Below, piece after piece: positions 26,742-35,570 of a stretch of DNA of 41,387 nt (its first letter is position 1; each line of letters opens with the position of its first letter). The stretch spans positions 1 to 41,387 of the forward strand of contig NZ_MBPN01000041.1 of assembly GCF_001695625.1 (NCBI RefSeq), in the 5' to 3' direction. Below the pieces are notes generated by a model. The model made no database searches. It saw only the letters and a list, made by a program, of their open reading frames with translations, and had not been told where the DNA came from. The position numbers and the translations under genes were made by a program. This DNA comes from Pseudomonas defluvii. Its GTDB lineage: Bacteria > Pseudomonadota > Gammaproteobacteria > Pseudomonadales > Pseudomonadaceae.

Positions 26742-27425
26742 ATGACTATCAAAGCCATCCTCACCGACATTGAAGGCACTACCAGCGCGGTGAGTTTTGT
26801 CTTCGACGTGCTGTTTCCGTTCGCGGCCAGGCACCTGCCCGATTTTGTCCGTACCCATGCGGCTGAGCCTGCCGTGGCGGCCCAATTGCAGGCTGTGCGC
26901 ACCGACAGCAATGAGCCCGCTGCTGACGTCGAGCGGGTAATTGAAATCTTGCTGCAGTGGATTGCTGAAGACCGCAAGGCCACGCCACTCAAGGCGTTGC
27001 AAGGCATGGTCTGGGCCGAGGGCTATCAGGCGGGGCTGCTCAAGGGCCATGTCTACCCGGATGCGGTTGAAGCGCTCAAGCGCTGGCATCAGGAAGGCTA
27101 TGCCCTGTACGTGTATTCCTCGGGCTCCATTCAGGCGCAGAAGCTGATTTTCGGCTGCTCTGAAGCCGGCGACCTGACCCCGCTGTTCAGCGGGTATTTC
27201 GACACGACGTCCGGTGGTAAACGCGAGGCGCAATCCTACCGCACCATTGCCCAGGCTATTGATTTGCCGGCAGAGCAGATCCTGTTTCTCTCGGACATCG
27301 TCGAAGAACTGGATGCGGCTCAGCAGGCCGGCATGGCGACCTGCGGGCTGGTACGCCAGGGTGGGGAACTGGCGGGCCACAGCAATGTAGTCAGCTTCGC
27401 CTTGATCGACGTAAACCAGTTCTGA
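26742..27425 (+). CDS. mtnC: Acireductone synthase (enolase-phosphatase E1)
   Basis: This HAD-superfamily enzyme enolises and dephosphorylates 2,3-diketo-5-methylthiopentyl-1-phosphate to acireductone. The 227 residues include [10 protein letters not shown] at the N-terminus (Asp9 and Glu11, the Glu form typical of E1), [13 protein letters not shown] and the late acidic motif [13 protein letters not shown]. It starts 11 bases after mtnD, closing the mtnBDC run. A REP array follows directly and no separate terminator is visible. Confidence 0.97.
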   Translation: MTIKAILTDIEGTTSAVSFVFDVLFPFAARHLPDFVRTHAAEPAVAAQLQAVRTDSNEPAADVERVIEILLQWIAEDRKATPLKALQGMVWAEGYQAGLLKGHVYPDAVEALKRWHQEGYALYVYSSGSIQAQKLIFGCSEAGDLTPLFSGYFDTTSGGKREAQSYRTIAQAIDLPAEQILFLSDIVEELDAAQQAGMATCGLVRQGGELAGHSNVVSFALIDVNQF

Positions 27426-27426
27426 C

Positions 27427-27680
27427 GCTTTGCATCACAGGCAAGCCCCCTTGTAGGAGCCGGGCTTGCCCGCGATGCAAACGCCGCTAACGCACTGACA
27501 CCCCACCGACGCCATCGCAGGCAAGCCTGCCTGTAGGAGCGGGTCTTGCCCGCGATGCAGCCACCGCGCACTCACGGACACCCCACCGACGCCATCGCAG
27601 GCAAGCCAGCTCCAACAGAGCCCGCGCAGCCTGTAGGAGCCGGGCTTGCCCGCGATGCAGACGCCGCGCACTCGCGGGCA
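27427..27680. repeat. REP cluster, inverted relative to the 17-kb array
   Basis: Several REP pairs lie downstream of mtnC. TGTAGGAGC recurs at 27452, 27532 and 27632 (spacings 80 and 100). Bases 27577-27660 are the reverse complement of 17272-17355 with two mismatches in 84. Bases 27489-27527 are the perfect reverse complement of 17325-17363. Together with the non-coding bases to 27788 this fills the 363-base gap before the ankyrin gene; I see nothing else there. Confidence 0.9.
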
Positions 27681-27788
27681 CCCCTGCGTACCAATAGATT
27701 TCTTCTGTTGCATCCATGCGTTATTCCGCGTTGACCCCCAGCCCGTGCTGGCCAAGACTTGGGCTTTTACGGCAGCCAGGAGCCCTCC

Positions 27789-28310
27789 ATGTCCGACCAA
27801 CTCACTTGCGAACAACTCAACGACGAAGCCATTGCCTTTGCCGAGCAGGTTTTCGATTGCGCCCGTCAAGGTGATGCCGTTGTTCTTGAGCGCTTGTTGC
27901 AGCAGGGGCTGCCGGCCAATCTCTGCAACCACAAAGGCGATAGCCTGTTGATGCTTGCCAGCTACCATGGCCATGTCGAGGCGGTGCGTGTGTTGTTGCA
28001 GCACGGTGCCGATCCGCTCGTCGCCAACAACAATGGCCAACTGCCGCTTGCCGGCGCCGCGTTCAAGGGCGACCTGGCCATGGTGCAACTGCTGGTGGAG
28101 CAGGGCGCCAGCGTCGAGGCGGCGACGGCTGATGGTCGTACGGCATTGATGATGGCGGCGATGTTCAACCGAACCGCAATCGTGGACTACCTGCTGGCAC
28201 AGGGGGCCGACCCCAAGCGTGCAGATGCCAAGGGCATGACTGCATTAGGCGCAGCCCAGGCCATGGGCGCGCAGGACGCCGTGACGCAGTTGCAAGCGCT
28301 GGCCGGCTAA
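27789..28310 (+). CDS. Ankyrin-repeat protein
   Basis: The 173-residue cytoplasmic protein has an N-terminal helix and then four to five ankyrin repeats: GDSLLMLASYHGHVEAVRVL, GQLPLAGAAFKGDLAMVQLL, GRTALMMAAMFNRTAIVDYL and GMTALGAAQAMGAQDAVTQL. Such repeats form a protein-binding solenoid; the partner is unknown. Small ankyrin proteins in Pseudomonas are sometimes linked to catalase (AnkB), but no catalase gene is adjacent here. CAGGAG lies upstream of ATG 27789, which is preferred over the frame from 27759. Confidence 0.92.
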   Translation: MSDQLTCEQLNDEAIAFAEQVFDCARQGDAVVLERLLQQGLPANLCNHKGDSLLMLASYHGHVEAVRVLLQHGADPLVANNNGQLPLAGAAFKGDLAMVQLLVEQGASVEAATADGRTALMMAAMFNRTAIVDYLLAQGADPKRADAKGMTALGAAQAMGAQDAVTQLQALAG

Positions 28311-28368
28311 CCCTCGGTGGGTGTTTACCGTTATCCTTGGCGCCTTTTATCGTCGTAAGGGCACCCTC

Positions 28369-28899
28369 ATGAAAAACCAACTGGTCGAACTTATCGGCAA
28401 AATCAGCTCCGGCTGCCTGCGTGAGGATGATATCGAGCGGATCGCTGACGAAGCCGCTCAGGCGTATGCCGATCCAGCCGGGTTTCTGGCCGCCAACCCC
28501 GATATCAACTACGACGACACCTTCCCTATTCCCCTGGGTGAATGGGTTGTGGTGGGCAGCCTGCCGGACACCGTGCTGTTCCAGGCCGACAGCTATCAGG
28601 ATCTGTTCGCCCAGATCGTCGCCTCCTTCGGCCCCGATGTGGCGTTCAACATCAAGCCCAAGCAATTGGCCAAGACTGAAGCCTTGACCGCACTCAACCG
28701 CATCCAGATCCAGATGAGCAGCATGAACAAGGAGGCGGGCGGCTATGTGTTGCTCGACTTCAGTGAGCCGCTCGACGATGAATTGCAGGTCGTGCTGGTT
28801 TACGGCAACGACCTGGAGCGGGTGCTTGAGTTGTCTGCCGAAGTCGGGATTTCCGCCGCGCCGTCGCTTGAAGCACTGCGGCTGGCCTTGCACGTTTAA
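28369..28899 (+). CDS. Conserved-looking hypothetical protein
   Basis: The soluble, acidic 176-residue protein has no signal, membrane segment or catalytic motif that I recognise. The first 45 residues are helical (ELIGKISSGCLREDDIERIA), followed by a mixed alpha/beta domain with WVVVGSLPDTVLFQ and GGYVLLDFSEPLDDELQVVL. AAGGG upstream supports ATG 28369 over the frame from 28321. It starts 58 bases after the ankyrin gene on the same strand and may share its transcript. No function is proposed. Confidence 0.7.
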   Translation: MKNQLVELIGKISSGCLREDDIERIADEAAQAYADPAGFLAANPDINYDDTFPIPLGEWVVVGSLPDTVLFQADSYQDLFAQIVASFGPDVAFNIKPKQLAKTEALTALNRIQIQMSSMNKEAGGYVLLDFSEPLDDELQVVLVYGNDLERVLELSAEVGISAAPSLEALRLALHV

Positions 28900-28969
28900 G
28901 TCGGTGTGGACACCAGGGGGTTGAGCGCTGGCTATGCTCAATGGCACATCCCGTCACAGGAGCGGCATC

Positions 28970-29161
28970 ATGGGTTCGACGTTTAATGGCTTCGTTGGCC
29001 TGATCATCCTGGCCCTGGACATCTGGGCAATTATCAACGTGATTAAAAGCAGCGTAGGGACCGGGCCCAAGGTGCTCTGGGTGCTGCTGATCCTGCTGTT
29101 GCCGGTGCTGGGCCTGATCATCTGGGCGATTGCCGGCCCCCGGGGCAATGTCCGTCTGTAG
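28970..29161 (+). CDS. Small PLDc_N-type two-helix membrane protein
   Basis: The 63-residue protein has two membrane helices ([39 protein letters not shown]) joined by KSSVGTGPK and ends GPRGNVRL. The KxLWxxLIxxxPxxGxxxWxxxGP pattern matches the phospholipase D-nuclease N-terminal (PLDc_N) domain, found alone as a small membrane protein in many bacteria with unknown role. ACAGGAG lies before ATG 28970. Confidence 0.85.
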   Translation: MGSTFNGFVGLIILALDIWAIINVIKSSVGTGPKVLWVLLILLLPVLGLIIWAIAGPRGNVRL

Positions 29162-29194
29162 GTGCCTGCGCGGCCTGCGGTACCTCGACGAATA

Positions 29195-29224
29195 TTCGAC
29201 CTGTCATGATCGACAACGTACACT
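29195..29224 (+). promoter_or_regulatory. Candidate promoter of the spermidine-synthase-like gene
   Basis: TTCGAC (29195-29200) and TACACT (29219-29224) are separated by 18 bases and lie about 65 bases before the ATG. Both boxes deviate from consensus, so this is moderate evidence only. Confidence 0.4.
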
Positions 29225-29288
29225 GCGCCCTTTTCTATGGCGGGTGCGTTTGCGCCCGTTGTCAGCCGCTTTTATTGGAGGTCCCGCA

Positions 29289-30149
29289 ATGAGCGACTAC
29301 CTGGAGACGTTGTACGAAGGCTACGGCCAGCGCTTTCGCATGGACAAGCTGCTGCACGAGGTTCGTACCGAGCACCAGCACCTGGTGATTTTCGAGAACC
29401 CGCGCATGGGGCGCGTGATGGCGCTGGACGGCGTGATTCAAACCACCGAGGCCGATGAGTTCATCTACCACGAGATGCTCACCCACGTTCCGATCCTGGC
29501 TCATGGCACGGCGCGGCGCGTGCTGATCATTGGCGGCGGTGACGGTGGCATGTTGCGTGAAGTGACCAAGCACCGTGGCGTTGAGCACATCACCATGGTC
29601 GAGATCGACGGTACCGTGGTCGACATGTGCAAGGAGTTCCTGCCGGAGCACTCCAAGGGTGCCTACGATGACCCGCGCCTGAATCTGGTCATTGATGACG
29701 GCATGCGGTTCGTTGCCACCACCGAAGAGAAGTTCGACGTCATCATCTCCGACTCCACTGACCCGATCGGTCCGGGAGAGGTGCTGTTCTCCGAGAACTT
29801 CTACCAGGCCTGCCATCGTTGTCTGAACGACGGCGGTATTCTGGTCACTCAGAACGGCACGCCGTTCATGCAGTTGTCTGAAGTTCAAACCACCGCAAGC
29901 CGCATGCGCAGCCTGTTCGCCGATTGGCACTTCTACCAGGCCGCGGTACCGACCTACATCGGTGGTGCAATGACCTTCGCGTGGGGCGCTACCAACACCA
30001 GTTACCGCAAACTGCCGCTGGAAACCCTGCGTCAGCGTTTCGCCGGCAGTGGAATCGTTACGCGTTATTACAACCCGGAGATTCACATCGGTGCGTTTGC
30101 CTTGCCGCAATACGTGCTGCAGGCTGTAAACAAGCCCAGCAACGATTGA
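29289..30149 (+). CDS. speE: Polyamine aminopropyltransferase (spermidine synthase)
   Basis: The 286-residue cytoplasmic enzyme transfers an aminopropyl group from decarboxylated SAM to putrescine. It shows the N-terminal beta region with [18 protein letters not shown], the nucleotide-binding [10 protein letters not shown] (82-91), [12 protein letters not shown] and the catalytic Asp155 in [14 protein letters not shown] lies upstream of ATG 29289. Its by-product 5'-methylthioadenosine is what the mtn genes a few kb to the left recycle, although they are not in one operon. A second, speD-linked homologue may exist elsewhere, so the precise amine substrate is not certain. Confidence 0.93.
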   Translation: MSDYLETLYEGYGQRFRMDKLLHEVRTEHQHLVIFENPRMGRVMALDGVIQTTEADEFIYHEMLTHVPILAHGTARRVLIIGGGDGGMLREVTKHRGVEHITMVEIDGTVVDMCKEFLPEHSKGAYDDPRLNLVIDDGMRFVATTEEKFDVIISDSTDPIGPGEVLFSENFYQACHRCLNDGGILVTQNGTPFMQLSEVQTTASRMRSLFADWHFYQAAVPTYIGGAMTFAWGATNTSYRKLPLETLRQRFAGSGIVTRYYNPEIHIGAFALPQYVLQAVNKPSND

Positions 30150-30156
30150 TGCCGCA

Positions 30157-30190
30157 CTACGGCGCCCTGGGGCGCCGTAGTTGATTTCAT
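30157..30190 (+). terminator. Terminator-like hairpin after speE
   Basis: CTACGGCGCC (30157-30166) and GGCGCCGTAG (30171-30180) pair perfectly around a 4-base loop, followed by TTGATTTC. The stem is strong and the T-tract weak. Confidence 0.7.
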
Positions 30191-30356
30191 GAAGTATGGC
30201 AAGTTTCTGAACAGAATTTTCACATTCGATTGCCGACAATTCGCGCGCTCAATTGCCTGTTCGACGAATGGCTCTCCAGTCCCCCGGGTGTTTGGGCAGG
30301 CTTGTTATTTCGCTCTTCGTTTCTTTCAAATCTGAATCTTTGGGATCTTCCTATCC

Positions 30357-32441
30357 ATGGCTAACACGGACGCCTTGAGTCATCAGCGTGCTGCTTCGCG
30401 CGCGCTGCAACCGACCGTCAAATCGCACCTGGCCTATACGCTGCTGAGCGGCCTGGTGATCATGCTGATGCTCAGCCTGGTGCGGCTTGCGCTGCTGGTT
30501 TACAACAGCGATCAGATCGGCAACACCCCGGTCTCGACGTTGGCCGAGGCGTTCGCCAACGGCCTGCGTTTCGACCTGCGCCTGGTGGTGTACCTCTGCG
30601 TTCCGCTGATGTTGGCACTGTTGAGTGTTCGGGCGATGGCCGCACGCGGCCTGTTCCGTTTCTGGCTGACCGTGACCGCCAGTGTGGCCATGTTCCTCGG
30701 CTTGATGGAGATGGACTTCTACCGTGAATTCCACCAGCGCCTTAACGGGTTGGTCTTCCAGTACGTCAAGGAAGATCCGAAGACCGTATTGAGCATGCTG
30801 TGGTACGGCTTCCCTGTCGTGCGTTACCTGTTGGCCTGGGCCTTTGGGACCTGGTTGCTGAGCCTGCTGTTCAAGGGCGTCGACCGCATGACGCGGCCTC
30901 GTGGCGTGTATGGCAGCAGTGTGGCCGGTGCGCGCAGCGTAGCGCCTTGGTATGTGCGCGGCGGCGTGTTCTTCATGGTGCTGATGGTGGCCGTGGTTGC
31001 CGCACGCGGTACCTTGCGTCAAGGCCCGCCGATGCGTTGGGGCGACGCTTACACCACCGACTCGAACTTTGCCAACCAGTTGGGCCTGAACGGTACGCTG
31101 ACCCTGATCACCGCTGCCAAGAGCCGGATGTCCGAAGAGCGTGACAACATCTGGAAGGCCACCCTGCCGCAGGATGAAGCGCAGGAGACCGTGCGCAGCA
31201 TGCTGCTGACGCCTCACGACAAACTGGTCGATGCCGATGAAGCGGCTGTGCGCCGTGAGTTCACCCCGCCAGTCGAGAAAACCCTGCCGATCAAGAACGT
31301 CGTGGTGATCCTGCTGGAAAGCTTCGCCGGGCATTCGGTGGGGGCGCTGGGTGCCACCACCAACATTACGCCGTACTTCGACAAACTGGCCAAGGAAGGG
31401 TTGCTGTTCGACCGTTTCTTCTCCAACGGCACCCATACCCACCAGGGTATGTTCGCTACCATGGGCTGCTTCCCCAACCTGCCTGGTTTTGAATACCTGA
31501 TGCAGACGCCTGAAGGCAGCCACAAACTGTCGGGTCTGCCGGCGCTGCTCAGTGCGCGCAAATACGACGACGTCTATGTCTATAACGGCGACTTCGCCTG
31601 GGACAACCAGTCCGGGTTCTTCAGCAACCAGGGCATGACCACCTTCATTGGCCGCAAGGATTTCGTCAATCCAGTATTCTCCGACCCGACTTGGGGCGTG
31701 TCTGACCAGGACATGTTCGACCGCGGTGCTGAAGAGCTGGCGAAGAACTATGGCAAGAAACCGTTCTATGCCTTGCTGCAAAGCCTGTCCAACCACACGC
31801 CGTACGCGCTGCCGACAAACCTGCCGGTAGAGCCGGTGACGGGCCAGGGTCGTCTCGACGAGCACCTGACCGCCATGCGTTATTCCGACTGGGCATTGGG
31901 TCAGTTCTTCGAGAAGGCGCGCAAAGAGCCGTACTTCAAGGAAACCCTATTCGTTATTGTTGGCGACCACGGTTTCGGCAACAACCAGCAGGTCACCGAA
32001 CTCGACCTGAGCCGCTTCAACGTCCCGTTGCTGCTTATTGCGCCGGGTATCCAGGAGAAGTTCGGTGCGGTCAACCACACCGTGGGTACCCAGATCGATA
32101 TCGTGCCGACCATCATGGGCCGCCTCGGTGGCGAAACCCTTCATCAGTGCTGGGGGCGTGACCTGCTTAACCTGCCGGAAGGCGACCAGGGTTTTGGCAT
32201 GATCAAACCGTCGGGTAGCGAGCAGACCGTTGGCCTGGTAACGGGTGATCGGATTCTGATCGAGTCCAAGGACATGTCGCCACGCATGTACCGCTACCAA
32301 CTGGGTCGCGAGTTCAAGGCCGAGCGAATCGAAAGCCCGGACCAGGCTGAACTGACGCGCAAACTGGAGTCGTTCATCCAGACGGCGACCAAGAGCCTGC
32401 TGGATAACACCGCCGGTGTGGTTCACGGCGTGCCGGACTGA
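30357..32441 (+). CDS. LtaS-like phosphoglycerol/phosphoethanolamine-type transferase, sulfatase fold
   Basis: The 694-residue inner-membrane protein has five hydrophobic helices in the first 220 residues and a large periplasmic sulfatase-type domain. The metal-binding start is VVVILLESFAGHSVG (about 315-329), the candidate Thr nucleophile lies in NGTHTHQGM (about 356-364) and the metal motif GDHGFGNNQ near 536-544. In Gram-negatives this family includes OpgB-like enzymes that transfer phosphoglycerol to periplasmic glucans and others with unknown acceptors. It is monocistronic, between two hairpin terminators. The acceptor is not readable from sequence. Confidence 0.9.
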   Translation: MANTDALSHQRAASRALQPTVKSHLAYTLLSGLVIMLMLSLVRLALLVYNSDQIGNTPVSTLAEAFANGLRFDLRLVVYLCVPLMLALLSVRAMAARGLFRFWLTVTASVAMFLGLMEMDFYREFHQRLNGLVFQYVKEDPKTVLSMLWYGFPVVRYLLAWAFGTWLLSLLFKGVDRMTRPRGVYGSSVAGARSVAPWYVRGGVFFMVLMVAVVAARGTLRQGPPMRWGDAYTTDSNFANQLGLNGTLTLITAAKSRMSEERDNIWKATLPQDEAQETVRSMLLTPHDKLVDADEAAVRREFTPPVEKTLPIKNVVVILLESFAGHSVGALGATTNITPYFDKLAKEGLLFDRFFSNGTHTHQGMFATMGCFPNLPGFEYLMQTPEGSHKLSGLPALLSARKYDDVYVYNGDFAWDNQSGFFSNQGMTTFIGRKDFVNPVFSDPTWGVSDQDMFDRGAEELAKNYGKKPFYALLQSLSNHTPYALPTNLPVEPVTGQGRLDEHLTAMRYSDWALGQFFEKARKEPYFKETLFVIVGDHGFGNNQQVTELDLSRFNVPLLLIAPGIQEKFGAVNHTVGTQIDIVPTIMGRLGGETLHQCWGRDLLNLPEGDQGFGMIKPSGSEQTVGLVTGDRILIESKDMSPRMYRYQLGREFKAERIESPDQAELTRKLESFIQTATKSLLDNTAGVVHGVPD

Positions 32442-32469
32442 TCACCTGCACTACGTGATGCCTGTTTGA

Positions 32470-32503
32470 CCAAAGCCCCGATAAATCGGGGCTTTGGTTT
32501 TTT
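32470..32503 (+). terminator. Strong rho-independent terminator
   Basis: CCAAAGCCCCGAT pairs with ATCGGGGCTTTGG (32470-32497) around a tiny loop and is followed by six Ts. It ends the LtaS-like gene, 28 bases beyond its stop. Confidence 0.95.
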
Positions 32504-32689
32504 GATGTGTCGATACGACTTACATCGGTTGGCACGAGCGCTGCGCAAGCGCTAGGATGCACTCAGGGTCTACCTGATTCACGCTTCCCGGCCCTGTCTT
32601 GATCACTAGCTCGAAGGCCCGCGCCTCTACTGTGGGCGATAGCGTCACGCACTGAAGGTTAATCCATCGGTATTTGCGGAGGACGATTC

Positions 32690-33022
32690 ATGAGCAGCCA
32701 ATATGATGACATCAGCATTAATGTCTTGCGCAGCATGAAGGAAGGCGGGTTCGACTTTGCCCGTATCCACCCCATCGAGTTCTATGCCGTTTTCCCCGAT
32801 GAGGAGCGTGCCCGCAGAGCAGCCGGGAAATTCCGTGGCGAGTCGCTCAATGCACAGGTCTGTGAATGTGCAGATGGCGGCTGGCATCTGGAATTGAGCA
32901 AGGTGATGTATGCCACCCATGGCGGCATTGATGAGTTCGAACAGGGCTTTGAGGCGGTGATCGCACCGCTAGGTGGTGAGGTTCAAGGCTGGGGGGTCAA
33001 GCAAGAGCGTTTGCTGGCCTGA
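32690..33022 (+). CDS. RraB-like ribonuclease E inhibitor family protein
   Basis: The 110-residue acidic protein has the RraB fold pattern: helix (DISINVLRSMKEGGFDF), then HPIEFYAVFPDEERARRAAGKF, ECADGGWHLELSKVM, and a last helix with DEFEQGFEAVIAPLGGEVQGWG. In E. coli RraB binds RNase E and modulates mRNA decay; Pseudomonas homologues are assigned by domain only. GGAGGA lies before ATG 32690. It is isolated, with a terminator upstream and hairpins downstream. Confidence 0.85.
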   Translation: MSSQYDDISINVLRSMKEGGFDFARIHPIEFYAVFPDEERARRAAGKFRGESLNAQVCECADGGWHLELSKVMYATHGGIDEFEQGFEAVIAPLGGEVQGWGVKQERLLA

Positions 33023-33030
33023 GCCAATCA

Positions 33031-33082
33031 ACCGTCAGCCGGGCACTGCCTCGCAATGAGGCGCCGTCGCCCGGTTGACGGT
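33031..33082. repeat. Composite nested hairpin
   Basis: Outer arms ACCGTCAGCCGGGC (33031-33044) and GCCCGGTTGACGGT (33069-33082) pair over 14 bp with one G-T. An inner stem GCCTC/GAGGC (33048-33052 and 33058-33062) sits inside. There is no direct T-run. It lies just after the RraB-like stop and could be an RNA-stabilising or attenuating structure. Confidence 0.6.
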
Positions 33083-33088
33083 GTATCT

Positions 33089-33113
33089 CGCACTGCTCTG
33101 GTGCGGTGTTTTT
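33089..33113 (+). terminator. Probable terminator after the RraB-like gene
   Basis: CGCAC (33089-33093) and GTGCG (33101-33105) form a short stem with a 7-base loop, followed by GTGTTTTT. It is immediately downstream of the larger nested hairpin. Confidence 0.55.
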
Positions 33114-33206
33114 CCCTCGCTTCTATAACCACTTGAAATAAAAGCATTTATGCCGATGGCACGGGGCTTGCGATGACGTCTTGGTCCGGATGACAAGGAG
33201 TTCGGC

Positions 33207-34616
33207 ATGATCCGCAGCTTTTATGACGAAATGTATGCCGGCAACGGTGAAGTCCGAGCGCACTACAGCGGATTCGCCAGTTGGCTGGCCGAGACCCCGC
33301 CGGAACTGTTGGCTCAGCGTCGTCGGGAAGCCGACCTGCTGTTTCATCGAGCCGGTATTACGTTCACCCTCTATGGCGATGAGCAAGGCACTGAACGCCT
33401 GATCCCGTTCGACACCATTCCCCGTAGTATTCCCGCCGCTGAGTGGCGCGTGATCGAACGGGGCTGCATCCAGAGGGTCAAGGCCCTCAACCTGTTTCTC
33501 GCCGACCTCTACCATGATCAGCGCATTCTGCGGGCCGGCATCATTCCGGCCGAGCAGGTGCTCGCCAACGAACAGTATCAGTTGGCAATGCAGGGGTTGA
33601 ATCTGCACCGTGATCTCTACGCGCATATCTCCGGGGTCGATCTGGTGCGCGACAGCGACGGCAGCTACTACGTACTCGAGGACAATCTGCGTACCCCCAG
33701 CGGTGTGAGCTACATGCTCGAAGACCGCAAAATGATGATGCGCCTGTTCCCGGAGTTGTTCGCCGCTCAACGCATCGCCCCGATCGATCACTACCCGAAC
33801 CTGTTACTCGACACCCTGAAAAGTTCCAGCCCGCTGGATAACCCCAGTGTTGTGGTGTTGACCCCCGGTCGCTTTAACAGTGCCTTCTTTGAGCATGCAT
33901 TTCTCGCCCGTGAAATGGGCGTGGAGTTGGTTGAAGGCGCGGACCTGTTTGTGCGGGACGAGCATGTGTACATGCGCACCACGGACGGCCCCAAGGCGGT
34001 CGATGTGATTTACCGGCGCCTGGACGATGCCTTCCTCGATCCGCTGGCCTTCAACCCTGACTCAATGCTGGGCGTGCCCGGCCTGTTGTCTGCCTACCGC
34101 TGTGGCAACGTGGTACTGGCCAACGCAATTGGCACCGGGGTCGCCGACGACAAGTCGATATACCCCTATGTCACCGACATGATCCGTTTCTATCTGGACG
34201 AGGAGCCGATTCTGAAGAACGTGCCGACCTGGCAATGCCGCAAGCCGGCTGAGTTATCCCATGTGCTGGCGCATTTGCCGGAGCTGGTGGTCAAGGAAAC
34301 CCAGGGCTCGGGCGGCTACGGCATGTTGGTCGGGCCTGCTGCCAGCCGTGCCGAACTCGAAGCCTTTGCGGCGCGGATCAAAGCGCGCCCCGCGGCCTAC
34401 ATCGCGCAGCCGACGTTGTCGTTGTCGACTTGTCCGACCTTTGTCGAGAACGGTATTGCCCCACGGCATATCGATTTGCGTCCCTTCGTCTTGTCCGGCC
34501 GGGAAACCCGCGTGGTGCCCGGTGGTTTGACCCGGGTGGCACTGCGTGAGGGCTCGCTGGTGGTCAACTCGTCCCAGGGGGGCGGTACCAAGGACACCTG
34601 GGTCGTTGAGGATTGA
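33207..34616 (+). CDS. Circularly permuted type 2 ATP-grasp protein
   Basis: The 469-residue cytoplasmic protein belongs to the circularly permuted ATP-grasp family. FYDEMY and the [11 protein letters not shown] region open the protein. [21 protein letters not shown] (about 152-172), the nucleotide loop [15 protein letters not shown] and the C-terminal DLRPFVLSG and [14 protein letters not shown] are family landmarks. The fold suggests ATP-dependent carboxylate-amine (peptide-like) ligation with unknown substrates. AAGGAG lies before ATG 33207. It starts a three-gene operon with an alpha-E protein and a transglutaminase-like protein, the standard companions of this family. Confidence 0.92.
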   Translation: MIRSFYDEMYAGNGEVRAHYSGFASWLAETPPELLAQRRREADLLFHRAGITFTLYGDEQGTERLIPFDTIPRSIPAAEWRVIERGCIQRVKALNLFLADLYHDQRILRAGIIPAEQVLANEQYQLAMQGLNLHRDLYAHISGVDLVRDSDGSYYVLEDNLRTPSGVSYMLEDRKMMMRLFPELFAAQRIAPIDHYPNLLLDTLKSSSPLDNPSVVVLTPGRFNSAFFEHAFLAREMGVELVEGADLFVRDEHVYMRTTDGPKAVDVIYRRLDDAFLDPLAFNPDSMLGVPGLLSAYRCGNVVLANAIGTGVADDKSIYPYVTDMIRFYLDEEPILKNVPTWQCRKPAELSHVLAHLPELVVKETQGSGGYGMLVGPAASRAELEAFAARIKARPAAYIAQPTLSLSTCPTFVENGIAPRHIDLRPFVLSGRETRVVPGGLTRVALREGSLVVNSSQGGGTKDTWVVED

Positions 34617-34619
34617 ATC

Positions 34620-35570
34620 ATGTTGAGTAGAACGGCCTCGGATCTGTATTGGATGTCGCGTTATCTGGAGCGGGCGGAGAACCTCGCGCGGATGCTTGAT
34701 GTCAGTTATTCACTGTCACTGATGCCGCAGGACGGCCGCGGAGGCGGCCTTGATGAGCTTGCGATGCCGTTGCTGATCACGGGCACTCTTGATGACTACC
34801 TCGAACGTCATGGCGAACTGCACGCCGAGCGACTGTTGCAGCATTTCGCCCTGGACCCGGGCAACCCGGCCAGTATCTACAGCTGTCTTGGCTCGGCACG
34901 GGTCTGTGCGCATGCGGTTCGTGGGCGAATTACCGCCGACATGTGGGAGAACATCAATGCGGCCTGGCTGGAAATCCGTGGCATTGCCGAGCAGGGCGTA
35001 GGGCGTTATGGCCTGAGCCGTTTTTGTGAGTGGGTGAAGGAGCGCTCACACCTGTTTCGCGGTGCTACCTACGGCACCATCATGCGCAACGATGCCTTTC
35101 GTTTTATCCGGCTGGGCACCTTTATCGAGCGTGCCGACAACACGTTGCGCCTGCTCGACGCCCGCTATGAAGTGCTTGGTGATGAAGCCGATGCGGTCAG
35201 TGACAGCTCGGCCCGGGGTTACTACCAGTGGAGCGCCTTGCTCAGGGCCCTGTCGTCTTTCGAGGCTTACACCGAGATCTACCGCGATGCACCTGCGGCG
35301 CGGCATGTGGCCGAGTTACTGTTGCTGCGTGCGGATGTGCCGCGTTCGCTAAGGGCTTGCACTGAAGAGATCGACCAGATCCTGGCCAGCCTGCCCGGCG
35401 CCAACGGCCGTCCGGCACAGCGCCTGGCTGCCGAGGTGGATGCGCGCCTGCGCTACACCGGTATCGACGAAATCCTCGATGCGGGCCTGCACCCTTGGTT
35501 GAGCGACTACATCCCGCTGGTACGCCAGTTGGGCAACGCCATTCACAGCGCTTACCTGGAGGTCGTATGA
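34620..35570 (+). CDS. Alpha-E domain protein
   Basis: The 316-residue all-helical protein begins MLSRTASDLYWMSRYLERAE, the hallmark of the alpha-E domain, and contains ENINAAWLEIRGIAEQG and FIRLGTFIERADNTLRLLDARY. No catalytic residues are known; it always travels with the circularly permuted ATP-grasp protein and probably forms part of its complex or a carrier-like partner. It starts 3 bases after the ATP-grasp gene, and its stop overlaps the next start (ATGA), so all three are translated together. Confidence 0.92.
   Translation: MLSRTASDLYWMSRYLERAENLARMLDVSYSLSLMPQDGRGGGLDELAMPLLITGTLDDYLERHGELHAERLLQHFALDPGNPASIYSCLGSARVCAHAVRGRITADMWENINAAWLEIRGIAEQGVGRYGLSRFCEWVKERSHLFRGATYGTIMRNDAFRFIRLGTFIERADNTLRLLDARYEVLGDEADAVSDSSARGYYQWSALLRALSSFEAYTEIYRDAPAARHVAELLLLRADVPRSLRACTEEIDQILASLPGANGRPAQRLAAEVDARLRYTGIDEILDAGLHPWLSDYIPLVRQLGNAIHSAYLEVV

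Noticed and set aside
30351..31865. 504-residue minus-strand frame over the LtaS-like gene
   Set aside because: The frame reads His/Gln/Arg-rich antisense of a high-GC gene with no motif; the plus-strand protein is clear.
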